Positions 23,565 to 35,900 of a stretch of 41,008 nt of DNA are shown here, piece by piece. The DNA comes from Mycolicibacterium sp. GF69 (GTDB taxonomy: Bacteria; Actinomycetota; Actinomycetes; Mycobacteriales; Mycobacteriaceae). Both the position numbers and the translations under genes were made by a program. Each line of letters starts with the position of its first letter. Positions within the stretch are counted from its first letter, which is position 1. The notes below the pieces were generated by a model, which searched no databases, was not told the origin of the DNA, and was given only the letters and a program-made list of their open reading frames with translations. The stretch is taken from positions 1-41,008 of the forward strand of contig NZ_QMEW01000037.1 in assembly GCF_003284965.1 (NCBI RefSeq), in the 5' to 3' direction.

Positions 23565-23591
23565 ATGAGCGAGGGTATTTCTCAGGGCTGA
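23565..23591 (+). CDS. Possible 8-codon upstream ORF before the chaB-like gene
   Basis: ATG...TGA encodes MSEGISQG. GGGAGGA at 23554-23560 is an excellent ribosome-binding site 4 bases upstream, and TATCTT at 23532-23537 could be a -10 element. It ends 53 bases before the ATG of the ChaB-like gene. It may be a translated leader peptide or chance; the good ribosome-binding site is the only real evidence. Confidence 0.3.
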   Translation: MSEGISQG

Positions 23592-23644
23592 CTGTCCGGT
23601 GCCACCACCGTTTCGGTGCCTGACGACCCGGGTACGCAAATTCC

Positions 23645-24064
23645 ATGCCGAAGACAACCAAGAGCGGCAGCGCTCGCAAGAGCGAACTGCCGAGCACGCT
23701 GCAGAAGTCGGACGCCAAGGCGCAGCGGACCTTCGCCAAGGCCCACGACGCCGCGGTCGACGAGTACGGCGAAGGCGAACGCGCGCACCGCGTCGCCTAC
23801 GACGCGCTCAAACACAGTTACGAGAAGGTGGGCGACCACTGGGAACCGAAGTCCCAGAAGGGTCCCTCCGATGAACGGGCGCGCAGCGGCGGCCCCAACG
23901 CCAAGGGTGAGACCGCCGAGGGGGTCGACGCCAACGCCTCGAAGAAACATCTCATGGACATCGCTCGGCGGCTCGATGTTTCGGGTCGGTCATCGATGAA
24001 CAAGGACGAACTGGTCTCGGCGATCAAGAAGGCCAACCGGCGCGCGTCGGCCCGCAGTCGCTGA
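23645..24064 (+). CDS. ChaB-domain protein with C-terminal Rho-N/SAP-like domain
   Basis: 139 aa, very polar and basic. Residues about 11-72 match the ChaB domain (SELPSTLQKSDAKAQRTFAK, ... RVAYDALKHSYEKVGDHWEP). The C-terminal part (KKHLMDIARRLDVSGRSSMN, KDELVSAIKKANRR) is a helix-extension-helix of Rho N-terminal type, typical of nucleic-acid binding. Despite the name, ChaB proteins have no firm function in cation transport. This combination suggests a small DNA- or RNA-associated protein. It converges on the MFS gene 11 bases away. Confidence 0.85.
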   Translation: MPKTTKSGSARKSELPSTLQKSDAKAQRTFAKAHDAAVDEYGEGERAHRVAYDALKHSYEKVGDHWEPKSQKGPSDERARSGGPNAKGETAEGVDANASKKHLMDIARRLDVSGRSSMNKDELVSAIKKANRRASARSR

Positions 24065-24075
24065 CGCCGAGCGCG

Positions 24076-25494
24076 CTAGCCGTTTCCCGCGGGCCGGGTG
24101 TCCAGGCCCTCCAGCAGCATTCGCTCCTGTTCGACCTTCATCAGCCTGCGGGCCTTGCCGCGGGTGATGAGAATGCCGACCACAGCCAGTGCCCAGACGG
24201 CGTATTGCACGGTCCAGGCCGCCCGGAACGAGTCGAACGAGAATTCCCCCGCCGCATCGAGTATTGCGCCCATCGCCTGCATCACCAACAGCGATGCGAT
24301 GAAGCCGCCCATGTTGACCAGTCCGGAAGCGGTGCCCAGGGTGGTGCTCGGATTGAACGTCCGCGCGAAGTCGAAACCGACCATCGAGCCGGGTCCGCCG
24401 ACCGAGATCACCACGATCAGCACCACCAGCAGCCACAGCGGCGCCCGCCCCGGCAACGCCAACACCACCGTCCACATCAACGCGTTGCTGGCGATGATGA
24501 CCAGCACCAGCCGCGACCGTCGGTGTGGTCGCCGCCCGGTGAAGATCCCGATCAGCACGCCCGCGGAGATCGCGGCCACCACCGAAACCGTCAACAGCAT
24601 CCCTGCCAGCCCGGCCGAAAGCCCTTGGGCGCTGGTCAGATACGGAACACCCCACATCAGCGCGAACACTGTCACCGAGAACTGAGTGCCCATGTGCGTG
24701 AAGAAACCGAGCCTGGTGCCCGGTCGCAACCAGACGGTTCTCACGCTGGCCAGCGTTTCTCGCACGGAGATCGCCTCGAAGTCGATTGTGTTGCCGTGTG
24801 GGGTGTTCTTCACCAGCGCCAAGGTCAGAACCATCGACACCACGCCCAGTGCCGCCACCGACACATACGCCGACGTCCAGCCCCACGCGTCGAGGACGAC
24901 GAAGAACGGAATCGCCGATAGCACCTGGCCGAGCTGTCCGCAGATACCGGTCAGCTGCGTGACCAGCGGGACCTGCCGGGTAGTGAACCAGTGCGGCACC
25001 AGCCGCAGCACCGAGATGAACGTGACCGCGTCACCCAGGCCGAGCACTGCGCGCGCGCCGATCGCGGTCGGCAGCGATTCGGTGAAGGCGAGCGTGAGTT
25101 GGCCGGCCGCCATCAGCGCGGCGCCGGCGACGATCAGCGTTTTGGAACCGAAGCGGTCGAGCAGCAGGCCCGCGGGCACCTGGGCGCCGGCGTAGACGAT
25201 GACCTGCAGCACGACGAACGTCGCGAGCATGCTCGGGCTGGCTTGGAACCGGTGTGCCGCGTCGAGGCCGGAGACGCCCAATGTGGTGCGGTCGAGAACT
25301 GCGACGATGTAAGCGAACAATCCGGTGCCCCAGACGATCCAGGGACGCACACCGAACCTTTCCCACGGGTTATGGATGAATCTGACTTTTCCATGGTTCC
25401 GTACCCTCTGTCGCCGGCGCCAATCGCGGTGTGGGTGAGTTAGCTCACCGACGCGGGCCAAGGTCTGGTCAGAGTTGGCTGGAAGCGAGCCCAT
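24076..25494 (-). CDS. Major facilitator superfamily transporter
   Basis: 472 aa if started at the ATG at 25494 (MGSLPANSDQT). The frame is open to 25740, and a TTG at 25461 is also possible, so the start is uncertain. The conserved part begins at FIHNPWERFGVRPWIVWGTG. About 12 hydrophobic segments are seen. The loop after helix 2 has LLLDRFGSKTLIVAGAAL, an MFS motif-A variant (G..LLDRFG.K). The NPWERFG...VLDRTTLGVSG start resembles mycobacterial MFS proteins of unknown substrate. It is divergent from a merR gene. Confidence 0.85.
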   Translation of the reverse strand: MGSLPANSDQTLARVGELTHPHRDWRRRQRVRNHGKVRFIHNPWERFGVRPWIVWGTGLFAYIVAVLDRTTLGVSGLDAAHRFQASPSMLATFVVLQVIVYAGAQVPAGLLLDRFGSKTLIVAGAALMAAGQLTLAFTESLPTAIGARAVLGLGDAVTFISVLRLVPHWFTTRQVPLVTQLTGICGQLGQVLSAIPFFVVLDAWGWTSAYVSVAALGVVSMVLTLALVKNTPHGNTIDFEAISVRETLASVRTVWLRPGTRLGFFTHMGTQFSVTVFALMWGVPYLTSAQGLSAGLAGMLLTVSVVAAISAGVLIGIFTGRRPHRRSRLVLVIIASNALMWTVVLALPGRAPLWLLVVLIVVISVGGPGSMVGFDFARTFNPSTTLGTASGLVNMGGFIASLLVMQAMGAILDAAGEFSFDSFRAAWTVQYAVWALAVVGILITRGKARRLMKVEQERMLLEGLDTRPAGNG

Positions 25495-25681
25495 CGCGGG
25501 TGTATTCGGGCGGGCTGCCGCCATCATGGCTGATAGACGCGGTACGGCGAGCGTGCTCGGTGGTTGCGGTCGGAGGGCTCTGACTTCGCTCGCAAACGCC
25601 GGAGCGTCGCTACAGTGATTGCATGAGGCGTCGCGGTGCAATGCCGGCCCGCGCCCCGGGTGCCCGCGGGGACCGCGGACT

Positions 25682-26410
25682 ATGACCGAATACCGCCTCG
25701 ACGAGCTGGCGCAGATTTCCGGTGTCAGCGCCCGCAACATCCGCGCCTACCGGGAGCGGGGCCTGCTCGATCCGCCCCGGCGGGTCGGGCGCTCGGCGTT
25801 ATACGACGACTATCACCTTTCGCAGCTTCGCACCATCAACCAGTTGCATCGCCGCGGCTTCAACTCGGCCCATATCGCCGAGTTCTTCGCCAGCCTGCGT
25901 CAAGGCGCCGATCTGGCGGACATCCTCGGAATCCAGCGGGCCGTCCTAGAGCCGAGAACCGGTCCCGGCGACGGGGTCGCTGCCACGGAGGTCGACGCGA
26001 CAGCGGAGCGCCTCGATATCGGCGCCGATAGCGACGAGGCGGGTCGTCTGATCGAGTTCGGGCTGGCGGATCTCGTCGACGATGTCGTGGTGTTGACCGA
26101 TCCCACCGTGCGGCAGGTCATGGCGCGGTCGTCGGATCAACTCGCCGATGTCCGCGCGCTGTTGCGCATCTTCGAGTCCACGCGCGAAGCGATCGACGCG
26201 CTGGCGGCCGGTTTCGCCGCGGGTCTCGATGAGTGCGTGGCCGCGCGGTCCGGCGCGGATGGTGGCCCGCCGCAGAACGTCGACGAGCTCGCCCGGGTGG
26301 TGGGGGACTACCGCGGTCTGTGGGCCAGGGTGGTGTCCGATCGGCTGGACAAGGCCTTGCATCAGCACATGGCGGCCGCAGTCGCCAGGTACAGCGGCCG
26401 CGAGGAGTAG
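25682..26410 (+). CDS. MerR-family transcriptional regulator
   Basis: 242 aa from the ATG at 25682. The winged helix-turn-helix is at residues 1-70: YRLDELAQISGVSARNIRAY, RERGLLDPPRRVGRSALYDD and HLSQLRTINQLHRRGFNSAH. The effector domain of about 150 residues lacks the Cys pattern of metal-sensing MerR proteins, so an organic ligand is more likely. It is divergent from the MFS gene across a gap of up to 187 bp and may control it. I found no convincing MerR-type operator there. Confidence 0.88.
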   Translation: MTEYRLDELAQISGVSARNIRAYRERGLLDPPRRVGRSALYDDYHLSQLRTINQLHRRGFNSAHIAEFFASLRQGADLADILGIQRAVLEPRTGPGDGVAATEVDATAERLDIGADSDEAGRLIEFGLADLVDDVVVLTDPTVRQVMARSSDQLADVRALLRIFESTREAIDALAAGFAAGLDECVAARSGADGGPPQNVDELARVVGDYRGLWARVVSDRLDKALHQHMAAAVARYSGREE

Positions 26411-26461
26411 TCACCGGCGTCAATTACGTCCGCAGGCCCCATTTCGGGCAGAAGACTAAAC

Positions 26462-26477
26462 CTTACCGATCAGTAAG
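26462..26477. promoter_or_regulatory. Inverted repeat CTTAC-N6-GTAAG upstream of fas
   Basis: CTTACCGATCAGTAAG has perfect 5-base arms around CGATCA. It lies 52 bp after the merR stop and about 500 bp before fas. The arrangement is typical of TetR-type operators. It could serve a fas promoter or be left over from another gene. Confidence 0.4.
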
Positions 26478-26650
26478 TACGTCCAGCAAACAAATGCCGG
26501 TGGTCGACGGCCCCGAGAAGACAAATCAGGCGCCGTTGTCTCGTCGCGGTGCGGCGATACCGCTGGTGATGCCATGTCGAAAAAACTTTATAACGATTTG
26601 ATAACAAAACTACCTTGATCAGGGCACTTCTGCCTACTCGACCGTAACCA

Positions 26651-26662
26651 CCTGCATGCAGG
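26651..26662. promoter_or_regulatory. 12-bp palindrome CCTGCATGCAGG upstream of fas
   Basis: Perfect 12-bp palindrome directly after GTAACCA (26644-26650). It lies about 65 bp downstream of the TATAAC element, so it would be in the 5' leader if that promoter is used. It may be a protein-binding site; nothing more can be said. Confidence 0.3.
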
Positions 26663-26970
26663 ACGTTTGTCCCGAATGACTTCCGGCGGTGTCGAACTGC
26701 GTGTTACGCAACCACCGGTTACCCGAGCGTAGAACTCATCAGTAACCATTTCAGGCGCGGAAAAAGCATCTCTTCTTATGACACTCTTAGTACGGCTGGA
26801 GTGCACGGAAGGCGGTTCCCGAAGTAGTGCGAGACCGCCCGACCGGACCAGCGGGATTCGACGCCGAATCGCGGCAGGTGGCCGGAAGCCATCGGAGCTT
26901 CTCGAGACAGAGCCGACGAGAGACAAGCGCCGACGACGAACATGACGCGGGACAGAGGAGATAGCAGGAC

Positions 26971-29900
26971 GTGACGATCAACGAGCAGCACCGGGTGTCC
27001 ACCGACCGCACCGCGGGAGCCGTCCACAGCGGTAGCCAGGCGCTCGTTGATCGGCTGAACTCCGGCGAACCCTACGCCGTGGCGTTCGGTGGGCAGGGCG
27101 GCTCCTGGCTGGAGAACCTCGAGGAGTTGGTCAGCTCGGCGGGCATCGAGTCCGAGCTCAGCGAAGTGGTCGGAGAGGCCGCACTGCTTCTCGAGCCCGT
27201 CGCGCGCGAACTCGTCGTGGTGCGCCCCATCGGCTTCGAACCGCTGCAGTGGGTACGGGCGCTGGCCGCAGACGAACCGCTACCCGCCGCCAAGCAGCTC
27301 ATCACGGCGGCGATCTCGGGTCCCGGCATCCTGCTGGCGCAAATGGCCGCCATCCGTGCCGCCATCCGGCAGGGGCTGGACCTCTACGACGCTCCGCCGG
27401 TCGCGATGGCGGGACACTCTCAGGGGATCATGGGCTGTGAGTCGCTGCGCTCGCGAGGTGCCAAGGACGCAGAGCTGTTGGCGCTGCTGCAGCTGATCGG
27501 TGCGGCCGGTTCGCTGGTGTCCCGGCGCCGCGGCATGGTCGGCCGCGGTGACAAGTCGCCGATGGTCTCGGTGACCAACGTCGATCCGGACCGAATCGCC
27601 GAACTGCTCGAAGAGTTCTCGTCCGATGTGCGCACAGTGCTGCCGCCGGTGCTGTCGATCCGCAACGGCAGGCGATCGGTGGTCATCACCGGCACCCCCG
27701 AGCAGTTGGGCCGGTTCGAGCTCTACTGCTCCAAGATCACCGAAAAGGAAGAGGCCGAGCGCAAGAACAAGCTCCGCGGCGGCAGTGTGTTCAATCCGGC
27801 CTTCAGCCAGGTTCAGGTCGAGGTCGGCTTCCATACGCCGCGACTGGCCGACGGCGTCGAGGTAGTCGACCAGTGGGCGGCCAAGTGCGGAATCGACCCC
27901 GACCTCGCCCATGAGATGACCGAGGCGATCTTCGTGCGCCCGATCGATTGGGTCGGTGAGGTGGAGCGGCTCCACGACTCCGGCGCCAAGTGGATCGTCG
28001 ACCTGGGTCCCAGCGATACGGTGACCCGGCTGACCGCCCCGATCATTCGCGGGCTGGGTGTGGGCATCGTGCCGGCCGCCACGCGCGTGGGGCAACGCAA
28101 TCTGTTCACGGTCGGCGCGGAACCGGAGATCCCGCCCGCCTGGTCGAGCTATGCCCCGACCACCGTGGCGCTACCCGACGGCTCGGTCAAGCTGTCGACG
28201 AAGTTCACCCGGCTCACCGGGCGCTCGCCGATTCTGCTTGCGGGCATGACGCCGACGACGGTGGACGCCAAAATCGTGGCGGCCGCCGCAAACGCCGGCC
28301 ACTGGGCCGAACTCGCCGGCGGCGGGCAAGTCACCGAGGAGATCTTCGCCGATCGCATCGCCGAGTTGACCAACCTGCTCGAGCCGGGCCGGGCCGTGCA
28401 GTTCAACTCGTTGTTCCTCGACCCGTATCTGTGGAAGTTGCAGCTGGGCGGCAAGCGCCTGGTGCAGCGCGCCCGGCAGTCCGGTGCGCCGATCGACGGC
28501 GTCGTCGTGTCCGCGGGCATCCCCGAGCTCGAGGAAGCTGTGGAGCTGATCGACGAGCTCAACACCGTCGGCATCAAGCATGTGGTCTTCAAGCCCGGAA
28601 CGATCGATCAGATCAAGTCCGTGATCAAGATCGCCGCAGAGGTGCCCGGCAAGGACGTGATCGTGCACATCGAGGGCGGCCGCGCGGGAGGACACCACTC
28701 CTGGGAGGACCTCGACGACCTGCTGGTGAGCACGTACGGGGAGCTGCGCAAGCTGCCGAACATCACCGTCTGCGTCGGCGGCGGCATCGGCACCCCCGAG
28801 CGAGCGGCCGGATACCTGTCCGGGCAGTGGGCGACCGACTACGGTTTCCCGGCGATGCCGGTGGACGGCATCCTGGTCGGCACGGCGGCGATGGCGACGC
28901 TGGAGGCGACCACCTCGCCGGCCGTCAAACAGATGCTCGTCGAGACGACGGGCACCGATCACTGGATCAGCGCCGGAAAAGCGCAGGGCGGCATGGCTTC
29001 CAGCCGCAGCCAGCTCGGCGCTGACATCCACGAGATCGACAACGCCGCATCCCGTTGCGGCAGGCTGCTCGACGAGGTCGCCGGTGACGCCGAGGCGGTG
29101 GCGGAGCGGCGCGACGAGATCGTCGCCGCGATGGCCACCACCTGCAAACCGTACTTCGGTGACGTCGGTGAGATGACCTACCGGCAGTGGCTGGCGCGCT
29201 ACGTCGAACTGGCCATCGGCGACGGCGACAGCACCGCCGACACCAAGCTGCCCGGCAGCCCCTGGCTCGCCGACACCTGGCGCGACCGCTTCGCCGAGAT
29301 GCTGCACCGCGCCGAGGCTCGGCTGCACCCGCAGGACTCCGGCCCGATCGCGACGCTTTTCGGTGCTGACGCGAAAGCTCCTGCGCTTCTTGACGATCCG
29401 GACGCGGCGATCGCCACGCTGGTGGCGCGCTATCCGGAAGCCGAGACCCTGCGGTTGCACCCGGCCGACGTGCCGTGGTTCGTCACGCTGTGCAAGACGC
29501 CCGGCAAGCCGGTCAACTTCGTCCCGGTCATCGACAAGGATGTGCGGCGGTGGTGGCGCAGCGATTCGCTGTGGCAGGCCCACGACGCCCGCTACCGCGC
29601 CGACGAGGTGTGCATCATCCCCGGCACCCAGGCGGTCGCGGGCATCACCCGTGTCGACGAGCCGGTCGGTGAGCTTCTCGACCGGTTCGAACAGGCCGCG
29701 ATCGACGAGGTGCTGGCCACCGACGGCAACCCCGTGCCGGTGGTGTCGCGCCGTCAGGCCCGCGCCGATGTCACCGGTCCGCTCGCGGTGGTACTGGATT
29801 CGCCCGACGTACTGTGGGCCGGCCGCGTGGCGATCAACCCGGTGCACCGCATCGGCGCGCCCGACGAGTGGCAGGCCAACGAAAACCGCAACGCGACGCA

Positions 29901-32900
29901 CCCGTCGACGGGCGCTCGTCTGGAACTCAACGGCGACCGGGTGACGCTGAGCGTTCCGCTGTCCGACATCTGGATCGAGATCCCCTTCACGCTGCCGCCG
30001 TGCACCGTCAACGGCGGGATGCCGGTGGTGACGGTCGACGACGCCTCGGCCGCAATGCGTTCCGTGTTGGCGATCGCCGCCGGCATCGAAAGCTCGGACG
30101 GGCCCGCCGCGCTGCCGCCGGTGCACGACAACACCGCGACCGTGACGGCCGACTGGGACCCCGAACGCGTCGCCGATCACACCGGGGTCACCGCGACGTT
30201 CGGCGCGCCGCTGGCACCCGGCCTGACCCTCGTGCCGGATGCGCTCGTCGGCCACTGCTGGCCCGCGGTGTTCGCGGCGATCGGCGCGGCCGTCACCGAC
30301 GACGGTTTCCCCCTCGTCGAGGGACTACTGAGCCTGGTGCACCTCGACCACGCCGCGCATCTGCTGGCGCAGATGCCGAAGTCACGCACCGAACTGACCG
30401 TCACCGCAACCGCTTCGGCGGCCAGCGATACCGAATACGGCCGCGTGGTGCCGGTTTCGGTGCAGATCCGCGACGACAAGGGTGCGCTGCTGGCCACACT
30501 CGAGGAACGCTTCGCCATCCGCGGTCGCACCGGTACCGCCGTGCTGGACGATCCGCCGCGCGCCGGCGGTGCCATCACCGACAACGCCACCGACACGCAG
30601 CGTCGTCGCCGCCGCGACGTCACGGTCACCGCGCCCACGGACATGAGCGCGTTCGCCGTCGTCTCCGGCGATCACAACCCGATCCACACCGACCGTGCCG
30701 CCGCCCTGCTGGCCGGTTTGAAATCGCCCATCGTGCACGGCATGTGGCTCTCAGCCGCCGCGCAGCACGTCGTCACCGCAACCGACGGCAAGCCCGCCCC
30801 GCCGGCCCGTGTCGTCGGCTGGACATCGCGGTTCCTGGGCATGGTCCTGCCGGGCGATGACATCGACTTCCGCGTCGACCGTGTCGGAATCGATCGCGGC
30901 GCAGAGATTCTCGAGGTCACCGCGAAGGTCGGCGGCGAACTCGTGATGTCGGGCACGGCCCAGTTGGCGGCGCCCAAGACCGTGTATGCCTTCCCCGGCC
31001 AGGGAATCCAGCACAAAGGCATGGGCATGGAGGTGCGGGCCCGGTCGAAGGCCGCCCGCAAGGTGTGGGACACCGCCGACAAGTTCACCCGCGACACGCT
31101 GGGCTTCTCGGTACTGCATGTGGTGCGTGACAACCCGACCAGCCTGATCGCCAGCGGTGTGCACTACCACCATCCCGACGGTGTGCTGTTCCTGACACAG
31201 TTCACGCAGGTCGCGATGGCGACCGTGGCTGCCGCGCAGGTCGCCGAGATGCGTGAGCAGGGCGCCTTCGTCGAGGGCGCGATCGCCTGCGGCCACTCGG
31301 TCGGCGAGTACACCGCGCTGGCGTGCGTCAGCGGTGTCTACGAACTGGAAGCGTTGCTGGAGGTGGTGTTCCACCGTGGCAGCAAGATGCACGACATCGT
31401 GCCGCGCGATCACCTCGGCCGATCGAACTACCGGCTGGCCGCGATCCGGCCGTCGCAGATCGATCTCGACGATGCCGACGTCAAACAGTTCGTAGCGACT
31501 ATCGCGGCGAATACCGGCGAATTCTTGGAGATCGTGAACTTCAACCTGCGCGGCTCGCAATACGCGATCGCGGGCACGGTGCGCGGGCTGGAAGCGCTGG
31601 AGCAGGAGGTCGAGCGGCGTCGCGAGATCACCGGCGGCAAGCGCTCTTTCATTCTGGTGCCGGGTATCGACGTGCCGTTCCACTCGTCTGTGCTGCGGGT
31701 CGGTGTCGCCGACTTCCGCCGCTCGCTGGAGCGCGTCATGCCGCGCGACGCCGACCCGGCGCTGCTCATCGGCAAGTACATCCCGAACCTGGTGCCGCGG
31801 CCGTTCACCCTCGATCGCGACTTCATCCAGGAGATCCGGGATCTGGTGCCGGCCGAGCCGCTCGACGAGATCCTCGCCGACTACGACACGTGGCGCACCG
31901 AGAAGCCCGCCGAGTTGTGCCGCAAGATCGTCATCGAGCTGCTGGCCTGGCAATTCGCCAGCCCGGTGCGCTGGATCGAGACTCAGGATCTGCTGTTCAT
32001 CGAGGAGGCCGCGGGCGGTCTCGGGATCGAGCGTTTCGTCGAGATCGGAGTGAAGTCTGCCCCGACCGTTGCGGGTCTGGCTGCCAACACCCTGAAGCTG
32101 CCCGAATACTCGCACAGCACAACCGAAGTGCTGAACTCCGAGCGGGACGCTGCGGTGCTGTTCGCCACCGACGCCGACCCGGAGCCCGAGTTCGACGACG
32201 AGCCCGTCGCCGCGCCGGCATCCGAGGCGGCCACACCAGCCGAGGTGGCAGCACCGGCCGAGTCGGCCGCACCCGCCGCCGCTGTTTCGCCATCTGTCGC
32301 GCCCGCCGGCGCTTCTCGACCCGACGACCTCACCTTCGACGCCGCCGACGCGACGATGGCGTTGATCGCGCTGTCGGCCAAGATGCGCATCGACCAGATT
32401 GAGCCGCTGGACTCCATCGAGTCGATCACCGACGGTGCTTCGTCGCGGCGTAACCAGCTGCTGGTCGACCTCGGCTCCGAGCTCGACCTCGGCGCCATCG
32501 ACGGTGCGGCCGAAGCGGATCTGGCCGGACTCAAGGGCCAGGTCAGCAAGTTGGCGAGAACCTACAAGCCGTTCGGCCCGGTCCTTTCCGATGCGGTCAA
32601 CGACCAGTTGCGCACTGTATTCGGACCCTCGGGCAAGCGGCCGGCCTACATCGCCGAGCGCGTCGCCAAGACCTGGGAGCTGGGAGCGGGCTGGGCCAGG
32701 CATGTCACCGTCGAGGTGGCGCTGGGCACCCGCGAAGGGACCAGCGTGCGCGGCGGCGACCTGGGCGGTCTGCACGACGGAGCGCTCGCCGACGCGGCCA
32801 GTGTCGACAGGGTCATCGACGGTGCGGTTGCCGTGGTCGCCGCGCGCAGGGGTGTCGCGGTGTCGCTGCCGTCGGCGGCCGGTGCCGGTGGTGGCGTGGT

Positions 32901-35900
32901 GGACTCCGCGGCACTGACCGAGTTCGCCGAGCGAGTCACCGGCCGCGACGGCGTGCTCGCATCGGCAGCCCGGATGATTCTGGGTCAGCTCGGGCTCGAC
33001 ACTCCCGTCCCCGTGCCGGAGGCCACCGATGCCGAGCTCATCGACCTGGTCACCGCCGAACTGGGTTCGGATTGGCCGCGTCTGGTGGCGCCGGTCTTCG
33101 ACGGTCGCAAGGCGGTGCTCTTCGACGACCGCTGGGCCAGCGCCCGTGAAGATCTGGCCCGGCTGTGGCTGTATGACGAGGACGAGATCGACAAGAATTG
33201 GCCACGCCTCTCGGAGCGCTTCGAGGGCGCCGGTCACGTCGTCGGCACGCAGGCCACCTGGTGGCAGGGCAAGGCGTTGGCCGCGGGTCGCAACATTCAC
33301 GCCTCGCTGTACGGCCGCGCCGCGGCAGGCGCGGAGAACCCGGGCGCCGGCCGCTACAGCCACGAGGTCGCGGTCGTCACCGGAGCCTCGAAGGGTTCGA
33401 TCGCGGCGTCCGTGGTGGCCCAGTTGCTCGACGGCGGCGCGACCGTCATCGCGACGACGTCCAAGCTCGACGACGACCGGTTGGCGTTCTACCGCGCCCT
33501 CTACCGTGACAACGCCCGCTGGGGCGCCAAGCTGTGGGTGGTGCCCGCCAACATGGCCTCCTACACCGACATCGACGCACTGGTTCAGTGGGTCGGCACC
33601 GAGCAGACCGAAAGCCTTGGGCCGCAGTCGATTCACCTCAAGGATGCCCAGACCCCGACGCTGCTGTTCCCGTTCGCGGCGCCGCGGGTGGCCGGTGACC
33701 TGTCCGACGCCGGGTCGCGCGCCGAGATGGAGATGAAGGTGCTGCTGTGGGCCGTGCAGCGGCTGATCGGCGGGCTCTCACACATCGGAGCCGAACGCGA
33801 CATCGCCGCGCGCCTGCACGTCGTCCTGCCCGGTTCGCCGAACCGCGGCATGTTCGGCGGTGACGGCGCCTACGGCGAGGCGAAGTCAGCGCTCGACGCG
33901 CTGGTTTCCCGGTGGAAGGCCGAATCCTCGTGGGCGCAGCGGGTTTCGTTGGCGCATGCACTGATCGGCTGGACCAAGGGCACCGGCCTGATGGGACACA
34001 ACGACGCAATCGTCGGCGCGGTCGAAGAGGCCGGTGTGCGTACGTACACCACCGATGAGATGGCGGCCATGCTCCTTGGGCTGTGCGGTATCGAGTCGAA
34101 GGTGGCCGCCGCGCGCGAGCCACTGCAGGCGGACTTCACCGGCGGGCTGGCCGACGTCGAGATCGACATGGCCGAACTGGCCGCCAAGGCTCGCGAAGAC
34201 ATGGTGACCGAAAGCCGGGTGGAGGAGACCGAACCCGAGGGCGCGGTTCGTGCGTTGCCGTCGCCGCCGCGCGGTTACCGGTCCGCACCGCCGCCGCAGT
34301 GGGCCGATCTCGACATCGATCCGGCCGACATGGTGGTCATCGTCGGCGGTGCCGAACTCGGACCGTACGGCTCGTCGCGCACCCGGTTCGAGATGGAGGT
34401 CGAAAACGAGCTGTCGGCGGCCGGCGTGCTCGAGCTGGCATGGACGACCGGGCTGGTCAAGTGGGAGGACGATCCCACGCCGGGCTGGTACGACACGGAG
34501 ACCGAGGAGTTGGTCGACGAAGGCGAGCTGGTCGAGCGTTACCACGACGCCGTGATCGAGCGGGTCGGTATCCGCGAGTTCGTCGGCGACGGTGCGATCG
34601 GCGCCGACCACACTGCGCCGCTTCTGGTTTCGGTGTTCCTCGACAAGGACTTCACCTTCGTGGTGTCCAACGAGGAAGAAGCCAGGGCGTTCGTCCGGGC
34701 CGATCCGGAGCACACCGTCATCGCACCCGTTGCCGACAGTGGGGACTGGCAGGTCACCCGCAAGGCGGGCACGGAGATCCGGGTGCCGCGTAAAACGAAG
34801 CTGTCCCGCACGGTCGGCGCGCAGATCCCCACCGGGTTCGACCCGATGGTGTACGGCGTCAGCCAGGAGATGATGAACTCCATTGATCGGCTGGCGATCT
34901 GGAACCTGGTAACCACCGTCGACGCGTTTTTGTCGGCCGGCTTCACCCCCGCCGAACTGATGCGCTGGGTGCACCCCAGCCTGGTCGCCAGCACTCAGGG
35001 CACCGGTATGGGCGGTATGACGTCGATGCAGACGATGTACCACGGCAACCTGCTGGGCAGGAACAAGCCGAACGACATCCTGCAGGAAGTCCTGCCGAAC
35101 GTGTACGCAGGCCATGTCGTGCAGTCCTACGTGGGCAGCTACGGCGCGATGATCCATCCGGTCGGCGCCTGCGCCACCGCGGCGGTCTCCGTCGAGGAAG
35201 GCGTCGACAAGATCAAGTTGGGCAAGGCGGAGTTCGTCGTCGCAGGCGGGTACGACGACCTGACGCTCGAAGCCATCATCGGGTTCGGCGACATGGCCGC
35301 GACCGCCGACACCGAGATGATGCGCGCCAAGGGGATCAGCGACTCGAAGTTCTCCCGCGCCAACGACCGTCGTCGGCTCGGGTTCGTCGAGGGTCAGGGC
35401 GGCGGCACGATCCTGCTGGCCCGCGGTGATCTCGCGCTCAAGATGGGCTTGCCGGTACTCGCGGTCGTCGGCTACGTGTCGTCGTTCGGCGACGGTGTGC
35501 ACACCTCGATCCCGGCACCCGGTCTCGGCGCGTTGGCCGCCGGCCGCGGTGGCCGCGAATCGCAGTTGGCGCGCTCACTGGCCCAACTCGGCGTCGGTCC
35601 CGACGACATCGCGGTGGTCTCCAAGCACGACACCTCGACGCTGGCCAACGATCCCAATGAGACCGAGCTGCACGAGCGGCTCGCCGACTCGCTGGGCCGG
35701 TCGGAGGGCGCACCGCTGTTCGTGGTGTCACAAAAGAGCCTGACCGGTCACTCCAAGGGCGGTGCGGCAGCGTTCCAGATGATGGGGCTGTGCCAGATCC
35801 TGCGCGACGGCGTCATCCCGCCGAACCGCAGCCTGGATTGCGTCGACGACGAACTCGCCGGCGCCGCACACATGGTCTGGCTGCGCGACACCCTGCGCTT

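Larger units (their letters stand above)
26411..26970 (+). other. 560-bp upstream region of fas, rich in repeats, no gene seen
   Basis: No credible gene is seen on either strand. The region is AT-richer than its surroundings, especially near 26580-26630. TATAAC at 26589-26594 is a good -10-like element but lies about 375 bp before fas. TATGAC at 26778-26783 is a second, closer possibility. GTAACC or GGTTACC elements occur at 26644, 26717 and 26742, and GTTAC at 26703. Fas in mycobacteria is controlled by the TetR-type protein FasR binding upstream inverted repeats. Which repeats here are FasR sites cannot be decided by eye. Confidence 0.55.

Noticed and set aside
26588..26926. Minus-strand ORF of 112 codons in the fas upstream region
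   Set aside because: Arg/Ser-rich with no family resemblance, no good ribosome-binding site, and it covers the likely fas control region.
30751..33636. Very long (961-codon) minus-strand frame inside fas, and similar ones inside other genes
   Set aside because: Typical antisense shadow frames of high-GC coding DNA, Arg-rich with no recognisable domains; fas itself is fully explained.
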